This document shows, one piece after another, positions 7,902 to 16,398 of a DNA stretch of 64,000 bases. The stretch lies in the NCBI RefSeq assembly GCF_007992435.1, contig NZ_BKAG01000008.1, forward strand, positions 1-64,000. Reading direction: 5' to 3'. A program made the position numbers and the translations under genes. Origin of the DNA: Prosthecobacter gellanilyticus (GTDB lineage Bacteria; Verrucomicrobiota; Verrucomicrobiia; Verrucomicrobiales; Verrucomicrobiaceae). How positions within the stretch are numbered: position 1 is the first letter of the stretch; each line of letters opens with the position of its first letter. The notes under the pieces are model-generated. The model did not search any database. It saw nothing but the letters and a program-made list of their open reading frames with translations, and was not told the DNA's origin.

Positions 7902-9227
7902 ATGAATCGCCGCCACTTTCTCCAGTCCACCTCCGCTATCGCCGCCTCCTTTGGCTTTCCTGCCATCCTGAGCAGCGCCTCGCCGAACTCCATGCTCCAG
8001 GTCGCCAGTATTGGCGTGCACCGCATGGGCGGAAACACCATGCGCAGCGTGGCCTCCCACAAGAAGGTGAAGATCGTCTCCATCTGCGATGTGGATGCCA
8101 AGCACCTCGGCCTGGCCGCGAAAGACTTCCCGGAGGCTTCCCAGCACAAAGACTGGCGCGAACTCTTGGCCAAATCGGCGGACAAGTTCGATGCCGTCAC
8201 CATCGGCACCCCGGACCACAGCCATGCTGGACCCTGCGTGACTGCCTTGCGGGCGAAGAAGCACGTCTATCTCCAGAAGCCCATGGCGCCGACCCTCCAC
8301 GAGTGCCGCGTCATCACCGAGGAGGCCAAAAAAGCCGGCGTCGTCACCCAGCTCGGCAATCAGGGCCGCTCCAGCATTGAGGCCCGGATGACCGTGGAGA
8401 TCATCCGCAGCGGCGCCATCGGCAAAGTAAAAGAGGTCATCATGTGGGAGAACAAGCCGCTGAACTGGTGGCCCAAAAACACCACCCTCCGCCCGCAGGG
8501 CGATGCCATCCCCGAAGGGCTCGACTGGGACCTCTGGTGCGGCGTGCGCGCCCCTGTGCCCTACCTCGCGGACACCTATCATCCGCAAAACTGGCGTGCC
8601 TGGTTTGACTTCGGCTGCGGCGAGATGGGAGACATGGGCTGCCACCACTTCGATACCACCTTTGATGCGCTGAAGCTTGCCCAGCCCACCCGTGCCCGCC
8701 TCACCCATGGCGGCAGCAGCGGACCGCTCTGGGGTGAAAAGCGCATCGTCGAGATCGACTTCGAAGGCACGGACTTCACTGCCGAGGACACCTTCCGCCT
8801 CACCTGGAACGATGGCGGGGTCGACCCCGACATGACCAAGGTCAAGATGCCAAAAGTTCTCACGATGTTCCCCGCCTCCGGCACCTTCTTCGTCGGCACG
8901 GAGGGCGCCATCTTCAAGCCCTACGGCCAGCGCCCCTTCGTGCTGCCTGAGGAAAGCTTCACCGCCGACAAGTATCCGAAGCTCAAAGGCCAGGACCACT
9001 ACCATGACTGGGTGGATGCCATCCTCGAAGGTCGCAAGAGCTGCGGCGACTTCACCCATGGCGGCCCCCTAACCGAAAGTGTGCTCGTCGGAACCATCAC
9101 GGATCGCTTCCCCGGCCAGTGGCTCGAGTTTGATCGCGAGACCTGCAAAATCAGCAACCACGAAGCCGCCAACAAGCTCGTGAAGCGCGACTACCGCGAT
9201 GGCTGGAAGATCGAAGGCCTCGGCTGA
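7902..9227 (+). CDS. Tat-exported Gfo/Idh/MocA family oxidoreductase (QKP variant)
   Basis: 441 residues. It starts with a twin-arginine signal (NRRHFLQ, residues 2-8) and a hydrophobic run, then a Rossmann fold (VASIGVHRMGGNT). The family EKP motif reads QKP here (125-127), so the catalytic lysine is kept but the glutamate is replaced. Such C/QKP forms recur in a secreted subfamily common in Planctomycetes and Verrucomicrobia. The C-terminal half has the usual substrate-domain histidines (CGEMGDMGCHHFD). Substrate unknown, probably a sugar. It is divergent from ychF with a 102-base gap that must hold both promoters. Confidence 0.9.
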   Translation: MNRRHFLQSTSAIAASFGFPAILSSASPNSMLQVASIGVHRMGGNTMRSVASHKKVKIVSICDVDAKHLGLAAKDFPEASQHKDWRELLAKSADKFDAVTIGTPDHSHAGPCVTALRAKKHVYLQKPMAPTLHECRVITEEAKKAGVVTQLGNQGRSSIEARMTVEIIRSGAIGKVKEVIMWENKPLNWWPKNTTLRPQGDAIPEGLDWDLWCGVRAPVPYLADTYHPQNWRAWFDFGCGEMGDMGCHHFDTTFDALKLAQPTRARLTHGGSSGPLWGEKRIVEIDFEGTDFTAEDTFRLTWNDGGVDPDMTKVKMPKVLTMFPASGTFFVGTEGAIFKPYGQRPFVLPEESFTADKYPKLKGQDHYHDWVDAILEGRKSCGDFTHGGPLTESVLVGTITDRFPGQWLEFDRETCKISNHEAANKLVKRDYRDGWKIEGLG

Positions 9228-9235
9228 TCAAGTCC

Positions 9236-10060
9236 TCAGCCTGCCTCAGGTCCCTTCCGTCGTTTTTGTCCTACGGCTTTCTTCGTCGCCCGCTTCTTGG
9301 CAGGCGGCGCAGGAGCCTCTGGTGTCGGCGTTGGCACCACCTCCTCCACCGGCACTTCCAGATCACCCAGCTCAATTCCAAACAGCGCCGAGAGATCCGT
9401 CCCTGCCAGGTCTCCATCTCCCACGGACAGATCCGTGATCGTCGCACTGCTCGCATGAGACAGCAGCTCCGCCTGATCCACCCCGCGCAGGGTAAAGAGC
9501 AGCTCCGGCTTCGTGTCCAGCAGCACTCCCACCCCATACAGCACTGCCGCCACATGCTTGCACATGTCCGCATGGTCCGGGCATGAGCAGTCAAAGCGGA
9601 TCTCCTTCGGCTTCGGGAAAAGCCCCCGCTCCGTGTCCGTCAGCACCCGCATCAGCCCATCGCCCAGTCTCCCGGCCAGCAGGTCCAGCATGGATCCCAC
9701 CTCCCCCGCGCTCGCCTCCACGATCTCCTGCCAGCGCGCCTTCGGCAGCGCCTGGATGCTCACGCTCGTCTCATACAGCTCGGATCCCGCCACCACCGCA
9801 CGGATGCTCTGCGGCTCCATCTCCAGATTGTACACATTCCCCTGCCGCAGGTAGCTGCGACCCCGTGGCAGGCGCGTCTCATAGTCCTGATACGACTCCA
9901 GATTCCGGCACCACGCCTGCCCCCAGAAAGTGGTGCACAGCTTCTGCTTGCCCGCAGGCGCCGCCAGCGCCTCGAACCGCTCGCCACGCTTCTTCCGCTT
10001 CGCGATCTGCTTCTGGATCTTCTCTTTGCGCTCCTGCGCATCTTCATATTGCCACCACAT
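9236..10060 (-). CDS. SWIM zinc-finger protein
   Basis: 274 residues. The SWIM motif CxCx6CxH is exact: Cys158, Cys160, Cys167, His169 (CSCPDHADMCKH). The N-terminal 30 residues are strongly charged, and the last 40 form a Pro/Ala/Lys/Arg-rich basic tail (PAKKRATKKAVGQKRRK), which suggests contact with nucleic acid. SWIM proteins of this kind are often encoded next to SNF2-type helicases; none is adjacent here. It converges on the oxidoreductase at 7902-9227 with only 8 bases between stops. The exact role is unknown. Confidence 0.85.
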   Translation of the reverse strand: MWWQYEDAQERKEKIQKQIAKRKKRGERFEALAAPAGKQKLCTTFWGQAWCRNLESYQDYETRLPRGRSYLRQGNVYNLEMEPQSIRAVVAGSELYETSVSIQALPKARWQEIVEASAGEVGSMLDLLAGRLGDGLMRVLTDTERGLFPKPKEIRFDCSCPDHADMCKHVAAVLYGVGVLLDTKPELLFTLRGVDQAELLSHASSATITDLSVGDGDLAGTDLSALFGIELGDLEVPVEEVVPTPTPEAPAPPAKKRATKKAVGQKRRKGPEAG

Positions 10061-10118
10061 GAATCAGCCATTTACACGGCGGCAAAGGTGGCGTCGAGTG
10101 TCGTATCACCTCCGCGCT

Positions 10119-10724
10119 ATGAAAACGAAGCTCTTCCAGGTCCTCGCCTGTGTGGCGATGGCTGCCCTCCTCACCTCCTGCCCGGAGACCACCGTGCCGG
10201 ATAATTTCGGCGCCACCACCATCGGTCTGAAGCCTGAGAATGCCGAGGAATGGGAAGGCTCCTGGCACCCCGTGGATGACCCAAAGGAAGTCTTCGTCTT
10301 CCATGTCACCGATGCCCCGAAAGGCCTCATGGAGATCCGTGACGTTCCCGTGCCAGATCCCGCCGCCAGCCCGCAGGATCCTCCGAAGCCGCCCAACATC
10401 TACACCCTCATGCTGCGTGACACCGGCGTGACCACCGAAGAAAAACTCCACTTCGCCATCGTCAAGGACACCGCCAAGCCCGGCAACGGCACCCTCTATC
10501 TCGTCCGCTATCCGCAGGATGGAGTCTGCATCCTCTGGGGCATTGATCACGAGGCCGTCAGTGCCGCCATCACCAGCGGCGAGATCCAGGGCCTAACCAA
10601 ACGTGATAAAGACAAGAATCCGCAAAGCGCCCTCGGCGATGATCCTGCGGACTATCCAAAATTGCTTTCACCGAAATTCTGGAAGTGGACCGAGCCCGCC
10701 GTCCTCGTGAAGATCAAAAAGTGA
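10119..10724 (+). CDS. Predicted lipoprotein of unknown function
   Basis: 201 residues from the ATG at 10119; the frame is open further upstream, but that part is antisense of the SWIM gene. The N-terminus is a clear lipoprotein signal with lipobox LTSC (Cys21). The rest is soluble, Pro/Asp/Lys-rich, with no membrane segment and no motif I recognise. Phrases such as WEGSWHPVDDPKEVFVFHV suggest a small beta-rich domain. It is divergent from the SWIM gene (58-base gap), and no neighbour hints at a function. Confidence 0.8.
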   Translation: MKTKLFQVLACVAMAALLTSCPETTVPDNFGATTIGLKPENAEEWEGSWHPVDDPKEVFVFHVTDAPKGLMEIRDVPVPDPAASPQDPPKPPNIYTLMLRDTGVTTEEKLHFAIVKDTAKPGNGTLYLVRYPQDGVCILWGIDHEAVSAAITSGEIQGLTKRDKDKNPQSALGDDPADYPKLLSPKFWKWTEPAVLVKIKK

Positions 10725-10743
10725 AGTGAGCTGAGGAGATATT

Positions 10744-10785
10744 GGAGCCACCACGAGGTGTGGAAATCACACCCTGCATGGCTCC
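10744..10785. terminator. Nested stem-loop between convergent genes
   Basis: GGAGCCA (10744-10750) pairs with TGGCTCC (10779-10785). Inside it GGTGTG pairs with CACACC around a five-base loop. It lies between the stops of the lipoprotein gene (10724) and the oxidoreductase gene (10833), where a bidirectional terminator would be expected. There is no T-run, so the call is weak. Confidence 0.35.
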
Positions 10786-10790
10786 AGACC

Positions 10791-10823
10791 ATCTGTGCCC
10801 TCTGCGTTATCTGCGGTCAAAAA
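10791..10823 (+). repeat. TCTGCGTTATCTGCGG-type intergenic repeat, copy 1
   Basis: Matches the copy at 22321-22354 base for base over about 27 bases (ATCTGTGCCC then TCTGCGTTATCTGCGG) and differs only in the following GTC/GTT before the A-run. Looser relatives are at 16287-16320 and 34388-34423. All lie between genes. Confidence 0.7.
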
Positions 10824-10832
10824 TCCCCGTCC

Positions 10833-12152
10833 TCACACCGGATATTTCCAAGGCGCCCGGTACTCCCGCTTCAGCAGCTTGGAGGCCTCCGCATCACCAA
10901 TGATCTCCTCCTTCTCCGCATCCCACTGGATGCTCCTTCCGCAGCGCCAGGAGATCATCCCCAGCAGCGGCAGGCAGCTGGATCGGTGCGCGCTCTCAAT
11001 GTCCGCCACCGGCTGACGCTTCTTGTCGATCGCATCGATGAAGTCCGCCCACAGCGCGCCGATGTTGTGGCTGTCACCCTCAGGTTCCTGGAGCTGGCTG
11101 TCACCATGCGTCACCTCGCCTTTCCCGTCGGCGGGGTAAAAGGTCCAGCCATCCTTCCAGCCGATGTGCAGCGTGCCTTTGTCACCATAGAAATAGGCAC
11201 CCACATTGTGCTTCTCCGGCCCGTTGCCAGCGAACTTCCGGTGCTCCCACACCGCCGTGAAATTCTCGAACTCAAACGTCGCCACCTGATGATCCGGCGC
11301 GTCCGTTGTCTGCTCCTTGTCATTTAAAACGGGCGCACCGGCGATCGGCCTCCCACCGGTACAAAAGACCTTCTTCGGACCCTTCTCACCGCTCCACCAC
11401 AGCACCTGGTCCAGCCAGTGCACACCCCAGTCACCCATCGTCCCGTTCGCATAGTCCAGAAAGCCGCGCCATCCGCCAGGATGCAGCTTCGTGTTGAAGG
11501 GGCGCATCGGCGCAGGCCCGCACCACATCTCCCAGTCCATCGTCTCCGGCACCTTGCTGTTCGGCTTCGGCATCTCAGCACCACCACGGCTGTGCGCAAA
11601 GAGCCGCACCATGCCCACCTTCCCCACCTTGCCAGATTTTAGAAAGTCCATCGCCGCCACATGATGCGGGCCTATCCGCCGGTGCAGTCCCACCTGCACC
11701 ACCACGCCAGACTTCTTCGCCGCGTTCACCATCGCCCGGCTCTCGCCGATCGTGTGCCCCGTCGGCTTCTCCACATACACATGCGCTCCCGCTTCACAGG
11801 CCGCGATGCTCTGCAGCGCATGCCAGTGGTCCGGCGTGCCGATGATCACGATCTCCGGCTTCGCCTCGTTCAGCAGCTCGCGGTAGTCCTTATACCCCTT
11901 CGGCGCATCACCACCGCTCTCGGACTTCACATCCTCGATCCCGTTCTCCAGCACCTTCGCATCCACATCACACAGCGCCACCACCTGGATGCGCCCGGAG
12001 GCCATTGCCTCCCGGAGGATGTTCATCCCCCACCAACCGCTGCCGATGAGCGCCGTCCGGTACTTCTTCCCGTCCGCCGCCGCCAATGGCAGCGCAGCAA
12101 TCGAGAATGAGACAGCAGAAGCCGAGGAAATAAAAGAGCGTCGGGAGGTCAT
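10833..12152 (-). CDS. Tat-exported Gfo/Idh/MocA family oxidoreductase
   Basis: 439 residues. The twin-arginine motif SRRSFIS (3-9) and a hydrophobic signal precede a Rossmann fold (TALIGSGWWG, 33-42). The EKP motif is at 128-130, and PDHWHA at 108-113 is typical of the secreted subfamily. The C-terminal half carries the NYANGTMGDWGVHWLDQ-like substrate region. It is the third member of this family within 12 kb, yet the three are not tandem copies; their N-terminal halves differ clearly. Substrate unknown. The gene stands alone, with a repeat-rich 824-base gap upstream. Confidence 0.9.
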   Translation of the reverse strand: MTSRRSFISSASAVSFSIAALPLAAADGKKYRTALIGSGWWGMNILREAMASGRIQVVALCDVDAKVLENGIEDVKSESGGDAPKGYKDYRELLNEAKPEIVIIGTPDHWHALQSIAACEAGAHVYVEKPTGHTIGESRAMVNAAKKSGVVVQVGLHRRIGPHHVAAMDFLKSGKVGKVGMVRLFAHSRGGAEMPKPNSKVPETMDWEMWCGPAPMRPFNTKLHPGGWRGFLDYANGTMGDWGVHWLDQVLWWSGEKGPKKVFCTGGRPIAGAPVLNDKEQTTDAPDHQVATFEFENFTAVWEHRKFAGNGPEKHNVGAYFYGDKGTLHIGWKDGWTFYPADGKGEVTHGDSQLQEPEGDSHNIGALWADFIDAIDKKRQPVADIESAHRSSCLPLLGMISWRCGRSIQWDAEKEEIIGDAEASKLLKREYRAPWKYPV

Positions 12153-12342
12153 AAAAAACGAATCGAATCAGATCAAAAAGAGAAAGTAAAACGGACAGGA
12201 AAAACGAATCCAGCCCCTCAGGTCAATCGCGAACAGGTCGGATTAGGTGCGATTGACCTGGATCCGCCCCAGCGTGGCCAACTTTCTCCGAAAGTTGAGC
12301 CTCCTGCGACAGCCGCCGCGTCCTCCCCCAATCCCATTCCAG

Positions 12343-12376
12343 CCTTGATCTACCTTGATTGACCTGGATCGACCTC
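12343..12376 (+). repeat. 10-base tandem repeat, cluster 1
   Basis: Units CCTTGATCTA, CCTTGATTGA, CCTGGATCGA, then CCTCG, exactly ten bases apart. Same phase and core (CCTKGATYNA) as the cluster at 12427-12457. Confidence 0.7.
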
Positions 12377-12426
12377 GCGGAGCGCAAGTGTCCCCACTCG
12401 CAAACGCTTCTCGTGAAATAAAAACA

Positions 12427-12457
12427 ACCTGGATCCACCTGGATTAGCCTGGATCAC
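12427..12457 (+). repeat. 10-base tandem repeat, cluster 2
   Basis: Units CCTGGATCCA, CCTGGATTAG, CCTGGATCAC, then CC, again on a ten-base period. A third, altered cluster (TTGGATCCAG, TCGGATTGAG, TCGGATCACC) is at 12642-12671. Confidence 0.7.
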
Positions 12458-12503
12458 CCAGACTCTCCCCAGGAGCGCGGGCGCCTCACTCCCCGAAACT
12501 CTC

Positions 12504-12552
12504 CAGCGCCAACGGCGCGTCCTATACCAGCCTAGGGCGATTAGCCCTAGGT
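12504..12552. repeat. REP-like double hairpin, GGGCaaGCCC family
   Basis: A small GCGCC/GGCGC hairpin is followed by CCTAGGGC (12531-12538), the loop GATTA, and GCCCTAGG (12544-12551). The layout (hairpin, linker with CCTATACCAG, longer GGGC/GCCC hairpin) parallels the elements at 31730-31832 and 44328-44547. Confidence 0.5.
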
Positions 12553-12677
12553 TCCCTGAGCCGTACAGCGCCAAGCGCTGAAAGCGCGTTTCATGCTTGG
12601 CCAGCCTCGCCCTCCCGTCCAACCCATCGAGCTTGGATCCAGTCGGATTGAGTCGGATCACCCCTTCATCAAAACAA

Positions 12678-12717
12678 CCGTAAACAACGGTCAACCACCG
12701 TAAACGATCGTCAACGG
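12678..12717 (+). repeat. 20-base tandem duplication
   Basis: CCGTAAACAACGGTCAACCA is followed exactly 20 bases later by CCGTAAACGATCGTCAACGG. The period is two helical turns, in keeping with the 10-base clusters nearby. Confidence 0.6.
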
Positions 12718-12897
12718 CTCCCCTGCCATCCTCTCCCGACCTCCAAATCTCCTGTGAAAAAAGCGCACTCATAGCCCCGCACTCTCCACCACCTCCCCTC
12801 ATTCTCCAACGGTCCCAAGCGGACCCTTTGGACACCGCGCCCCTCCTCAAATCATCAATCAAAAATCGTAAATCGCTCCACCTCATCCACCTAACAA

Positions 12898-12948
12898 AAA
12901 GAAAAACAAAAAAGCGCCCCCTGCCAACACCAAAGGCAGGAGGCGCTT
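12898..12948 (-). terminator. Intrinsic terminator of the minus-strand paralogue pair
   Basis: A 14-base stem with one mismatch (12912-12925 with 12935-12948, AAGCGCC at its base) and a 9-base loop. On the minus strand it is followed by a long T-rich tract, seen on the plus strand as A-runs at 12896-12911. It starts 28 bases after the stop of the gene ending at 12977. Confidence 0.85.
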
Positions 12949-12976
12949 AGTCCCTTATGCAGGGTCAGCCCTCCGG

Positions 12977-14245
12977 TCACTCACCGGGGAGAACATAGGG
13001 CAGGATCCGCACCAGCCCGGAAACCTGGGGCACGTCCAGCGTGCCTGGCAGCGGATCCGCCAGATAGAAGCCTTCCGCTTCGCTATCGTTTTCATACTGC
13101 TTCACCACGCCGCTAAAGCTCACCTTCTTGGGTTTCAGCGGAGGCGTCGCTGGCAGCTTCACGCTTCCGGTGAAGAAGCCCGTCTGCGGGTGAAAGTTCA
13201 CATCCAGCTTCGCCGCGTTCGGAGCCGGGAACACCGCCTGGTGATTGAGCTTCAGCCGGAAGGGCTGGCTCAGAAACGGCACCGGATCTCTCGACGTTCC
13301 AGCGCCTGGGCGATCGGCCGCCAGGAACTCCAGCGTCGCGTTCAGCGGCTGGTCATAGACACCGCGCACAGCATATTCGCCGGAGGCAGGCGGCGTGTAG
13401 GGAGCCGTGGAGACCCATCCGCCCAGCTGTCCTCCCGCCGGCCAGATCGGGTCATGGGTCGAGGGGCTCTTGTACCACTGGAACGTGTCTTCGATCACCA
13501 TCGTCGGCATGTTGCACACCAGCGAATCCTTGCCCCCTGAGGCCTCCAGCATGATCGGCACGCTCAGAAAGTCCGTCAGCGGACCGCTGCCCACCACGTG
13601 TTTGCCATCTGGCAGCACCCCCGCAAAGATGGATCTTCCAGAAGGCAGGACGATCAGGGACCCATGGCCGGTTCCCAGCTTTGGGTCATCAGGGGTGGAG
13701 TTCTCACCATCCTGGAGGATGGGGCCCGCTCTGAGGAACACCGTGTTGTAGGCGGCAGGGGTGTAGTTCGCATTGCCGTCCCGGCGGATCGTCGGAGCCA
13801 GCGCATAGCCTCCCAGGAGGCCCCCGCCGTTTTCGTCGGAGATGTCCCACCACACACCCACGATGCCATTCACGTAGCGCTCCACATGGATGCCGGCCAC
13901 TCCGCCAGATCCCGGGATGTCAGCGGTATAAAATGGCTCTTCAGGCGTGCTCGATTCGTGCTCAATGAGGACTCCGGTCTTGCGATACGTGAACTTGGGA
14001 AATTGCACCCGCAGCGTGAAAGCGCCGCTTTCGGTGATGCTCATCTCCATGACGGCTCCATGCGGGGCCTGGGAGGCGGGAATCGGCAGGTCAGCCGGCG
14101 CGAAGTCGATCGTGGTATTGATCGCAGTGGCGAGCGTGGCAGACAGGTCCAGGGCACCGGCAGGCACCGCGGACGAAGCCGCCATGAGCGCCAGGGCAGC
14201 CAGAGAACGTTTGACGGAGGTTTTCGGGAGAGATTGGATTTTCAC
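12977..14245 (-). CDS. Secreted protein of unknown function, tandem paralogue A
   Basis: 422 residues from a GTG at 14245, chosen because it places a good signal peptide (KRSLAALALMAASS..PAGA) at the N-terminus. A longer frame starts with GTG at 14377 and overlaps the upstream gene by 4 bases, so a coupled start there is possible. The C-terminus (VFPAPNAAKLDVNF, TGFFTGSVKL, VSFSGVV, GFYLADPLPGTLDVP) matches the end of the protein at 14374-15675, with the F-x-G-x-V/F-S-G-V pattern seen in large exported Verrucomicrobial proteins. Probably beta-rich and extracellular. No catalytic motif is visible. An intrinsic terminator follows. Confidence 0.75.
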   Translation of the reverse strand: MKIQSLPKTSVKRSLAALALMAASSAVPAGALDLSATLATAINTTIDFAPADLPIPASQAPHGAVMEMSITESGAFTLRVQFPKFTYRKTGVLIEHESSTPEEPFYTADIPGSGGVAGIHVERYVNGIVGVWWDISDENGGGLLGGYALAPTIRRDGNANYTPAAYNTVFLRAGPILQDGENSTPDDPKLGTGHGSLIVLPSGRSIFAGVLPDGKHVVGSGPLTDFLSVPIMLEASGGKDSLVCNMPTMVIEDTFQWYKSPSTHDPIWPAGGQLGGWVSTAPYTPPASGEYAVRGVYDQPLNATLEFLAADRPGAGTSRDPVPFLSQPFRLKLNHQAVFPAPNAAKLDVNFHPQTGFFTGSVKLPATPPLKPKKVSFSGVVKQYENDSEAEGFYLADPLPGTLDVPQVSGLVRILPYVLPGE

Positions 14246-14373
14246 GATGGGTGGATTGTTGCCTTGAGTTGATTGGAGTGAGCTAACCTTGCGTTGTCTT
14301 GGTTTGGGGGGATCTGAGAGGCACTGCCCTCCGGTGAGGGCGGAGAGCGCCAGAAGTCGTGTCGTGCCAGAGG

Positions 14374-15675
14374 TCACTCGTAGTAGGGCGCCATGCGCAC
14401 ACCGCCGGAGACCTTCGGCACATCCAGCGTGCCGGGCTGCGGCTCGGCCAGGAAAAAGCCCTTCGCCTCACCCTCCTCGAAGTAGGGCTCGCCACTCACC
14501 GGATCCAGGTAGCGGTGCTGCAGCACCACGCCTGAGAAGTGCACCGTTTTCGACTGTAGCGGCGGTATGTAGGACAGCTTCACCTTCCCAGTGAAGAGGC
14601 CCAGCGTGGGCAGGAAGTTCACCTGCAGTTTGTCCGTGTTTGGAGCCGGGAACACCGCCTGGTTGCCGCTCGTCAGGGTGAAGAGCTTTTCCAGGAAACC
14701 ATAGTCGTTCGTCTCAGGCCGGTCCGGGCTGCGCAGCCAGATCCGCGCGTTCAGCGGCCCGCCTTGGCTGCCCAGGAGAATCCGTTCACCCCGGGCGGGC
14801 GGCGTGTAGGCCGCCGTCCGCGTCCCGATGTAGGTCTGTCCTCCGGAAGGGAGCAGTGGGTCGTGAGGGGAAGCCCCCTTCACCCACAGCATGAAGCCAT
14901 CCACCGGACCGCCCAGGAAGTTGTCCACCGCTGCCACATGGCCCGTCGCCGTGTCCCGGCCTGAGGATGTGCGCAGCATCATCGGCACATTCAGAGGCCA
15001 GCTGCCATTCACCAACTGCCCGCCACCTGTCACGCTCTGACCATCCGGCAGCGCCCCCGCAAAGACGGACGCGCCTGAGGTGCTGATCAGCAAGATGCCG
15101 TAGCCCGCTCCGGTCTGCACCTGGGGCTTGCTCGGGTCATCCGGTGTCAGTCCATCCGTGGGCAGAGTCACCGTGCTGTAGGCTTCCGGCTTGGTGGAGG
15201 GCTCCGTTGCCAGAGGTTCGTCGCGGCTGATTGCTGGCATCAGGAAACCCGCATACACATAGTTCCCGTCGCCATCTCTCCATTCCAGGGCGATCTCGCC
15301 CGTGCCATCGCGATAGGCCTTCAGGTAAAGCCCGCCGCTGGTCTCTCCCAGATCAGCCACATACAGAGGATCATCCGGCGGACTGTTCTCATCCACCGTG
15401 AACACCCCGGTTTGGTGGTGCACATGGTCCGCAAACCGAATCGTGAGGGAAAGCGCCCCGCTGGGAGTGATCTCCATGCGGCCGATCGCACCTCGGCGGT
15501 TTTCCTCCGCCGAAATGGGGGTCGAGAAGGCACCGTTAGGCAGCTCGGTAAAAGCGCCGTGGGCCGAGCCAGAGATGTCCTGGTCCTGAGCCAGTGAAAG
15601 CGAGGAAGCCGCGAGCATTGCCATGGCAGCCAGGGAACGTCTGACTGTCGATATGGCGGAAAATAGGGGGTTCAT
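14374..15675 (-). CDS. Secreted protein of unknown function, tandem paralogue B
   Basis: 433 residues from the ATG at 15675, which begins a signal peptide (TVRRSLAAMAMLAASSLSLAQ); the frame is open to 15753 but adds no better signal. It shares with paralogue A the order signal, FT.LPNG.F region, a mid domain with ILLISTSGASVFAGALPDGQ (A: LIVLPSGRSIFAGVLPDGK), and the same C-terminal block (VFPAPNTDKLQVNF, TGKVKL, VHFSGVV, GFFLAEPQPGTLDVP). The two clearly arose by duplication. Likely exported to the cell surface. Function unknown; no enzyme motif seen. Confidence 0.8.
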   Translation of the reverse strand: MNPLFSAISTVRRSLAAMAMLAASSLSLAQDQDISGSAHGAFTELPNGAFSTPISAEENRRGAIGRMEITPSGALSLTIRFADHVHHQTGVFTVDENSPPDDPLYVADLGETSGGLYLKAYRDGTGEIALEWRDGDGNYVYAGFLMPAISRDEPLATEPSTKPEAYSTVTLPTDGLTPDDPSKPQVQTGAGYGILLISTSGASVFAGALPDGQSVTGGGQLVNGSWPLNVPMMLRTSSGRDTATGHVAAVDNFLGGPVDGFMLWVKGASPHDPLLPSGGQTYIGTRTAAYTPPARGERILLGSQGGPLNARIWLRSPDRPETNDYGFLEKLFTLTSGNQAVFPAPNTDKLQVNFLPTLGLFTGKVKLSYIPPLQSKTVHFSGVVLQHRYLDPVSGEPYFEEGEAKGFFLAEPQPGTLDVPKVSGGVRMAPYYE

Positions 15676-16128
15676 TGAAAATGAAGACCTCGGGTGAGGT
15701 GGACACAGCCTGCCATGATTAATCTTTAGGAAACAAGATAAAAACTTAATCAAATGACAAATTATATTCGAACGTGATTTAGTCTTGATCGAGAGGCGCA
15801 GAGTTGGCTACGATGAACCGTTTATCTCAAAATATAGAAACTCTGCTTTCTTCGGATCTTGGGCGCAGTAGGAGCACATAACTCCTGCTTGTGATAAGCA
15901 TCACCAAGCCATCATGGTTTGCGCCAGTGATCACGCAAAAGACTAACAATCAACGAGATAAAGTCGTCAGTGGGCAGACTCAATGGCATGACCGTTCAGC
16001 ACATCCATTTTTGCGTATTTACAATGTGATATGATTCGTCCTTTTGCCTAACTGCAAAGAAAACCATTCATTGAAAGTCAGGCCTCATTCACCCACTCAC
16101 CTTCTTTTCGAATCTCGCATGGTGAAGT

Positions 16129-16144
16129 CATTGTAGTTACAATG
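16129..16144. promoter_or_regulatory. Perfect palindrome, possible operator
   Basis: CATTGTA, GT, TACAATG: seven-base arms with a two-base centre. The right half recurs at 16019-16026. The size suits a dimeric repressor or activator site, but no regulator is encoded nearby. Confidence 0.3.
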
Positions 16145-16286
16145 TCATTCATCAACATTGGTTAGCCCAAAACCCTCTGTCCATCAGAGTCTTCCAAGAT
16201 GCTCCCCAATTCAAGGAAATTGCCTATAACGGAGAGACGTGAAGGTCACTTGCGCCACCCCGCCTCGCAAGCCCCTCTCTGAAACA

Positions 16287-16320
16287 TTCGTGTCTCTTCG
16301 TGTCCATTCGTGGTTAAAAA
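16287..16320 (+). repeat. TCTGCGG-type intergenic repeat, divergent copy
   Basis: TTCGTGTCTCTTCGTG then TCCATTCGTGGTTAAAAA. It has the same rhythm and the same ending (GTGGTTAAAAA) as the copies at 10791, 22321 and 34388, with TTCG in place of TCTG. Confidence 0.5.
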
Positions 16321-16398
16321 TCCAGCCCGACGAATCTCGCAGGTTCATCCTTCGCAGTCTTGTTACGGAGAACGGATCGGATTTCGTCATTCCCCACC

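Larger units (their letters stand above)
12153..12976. other. 824-base non-coding block with repeats and hairpins
   Basis: No believable gene on either strand. From left to right: an 11-base inverted repeat (12220-12230 with 12249-12259); three clusters of 10-base-phased repeats (12343-12376, 12427-12457, 12642-12671); a REP-like double hairpin (12504-12552); a 20-base tandem duplication (12678-12717); an AATC-rich stretch (12849-12875); and an intrinsic terminator (12898-12948). It serves as the upstream region of the oxidoreductase at 10833-12152 and the downstream region of the secreted paralogues. Confidence 0.75.
15676..16398. other. 723-base AT-rich intergenic region
   Basis: No believable gene. 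It is clearly more AT-rich than its surroundings and should hold the promoter of the paralogue pair (transcribed leftward from 15675). It contains a perfect 16-base palindrome (16129-16144) and a TCTGCGG-type repeat relative (16287-16320). TTACAATGT occurs twice (16018-16026 and 16137-16145). Confidence 0.6.

Noticed and set aside
7800..9059. Upstream extension of the ychF frame (over 400 codons)
   Set aside because: It is antisense of the oxidoreductase gene at 7902-9227. YchF proteins start at MLQAGIVG, which fits the ATG at 7799.
12343..12717. CRISPR array
   Set aside because: The units are 10 or 20 bases without unique spacers, and no cas gene is present.
12350..12886. 178-codon minus-strand open frame in the repeat block
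   Set aside because: It consists of the translated repeats and hairpins, has Trp/Arg/Gly-biased composition, no recognisable motif, and an intrinsic terminator just outside. Not believable as a gene.
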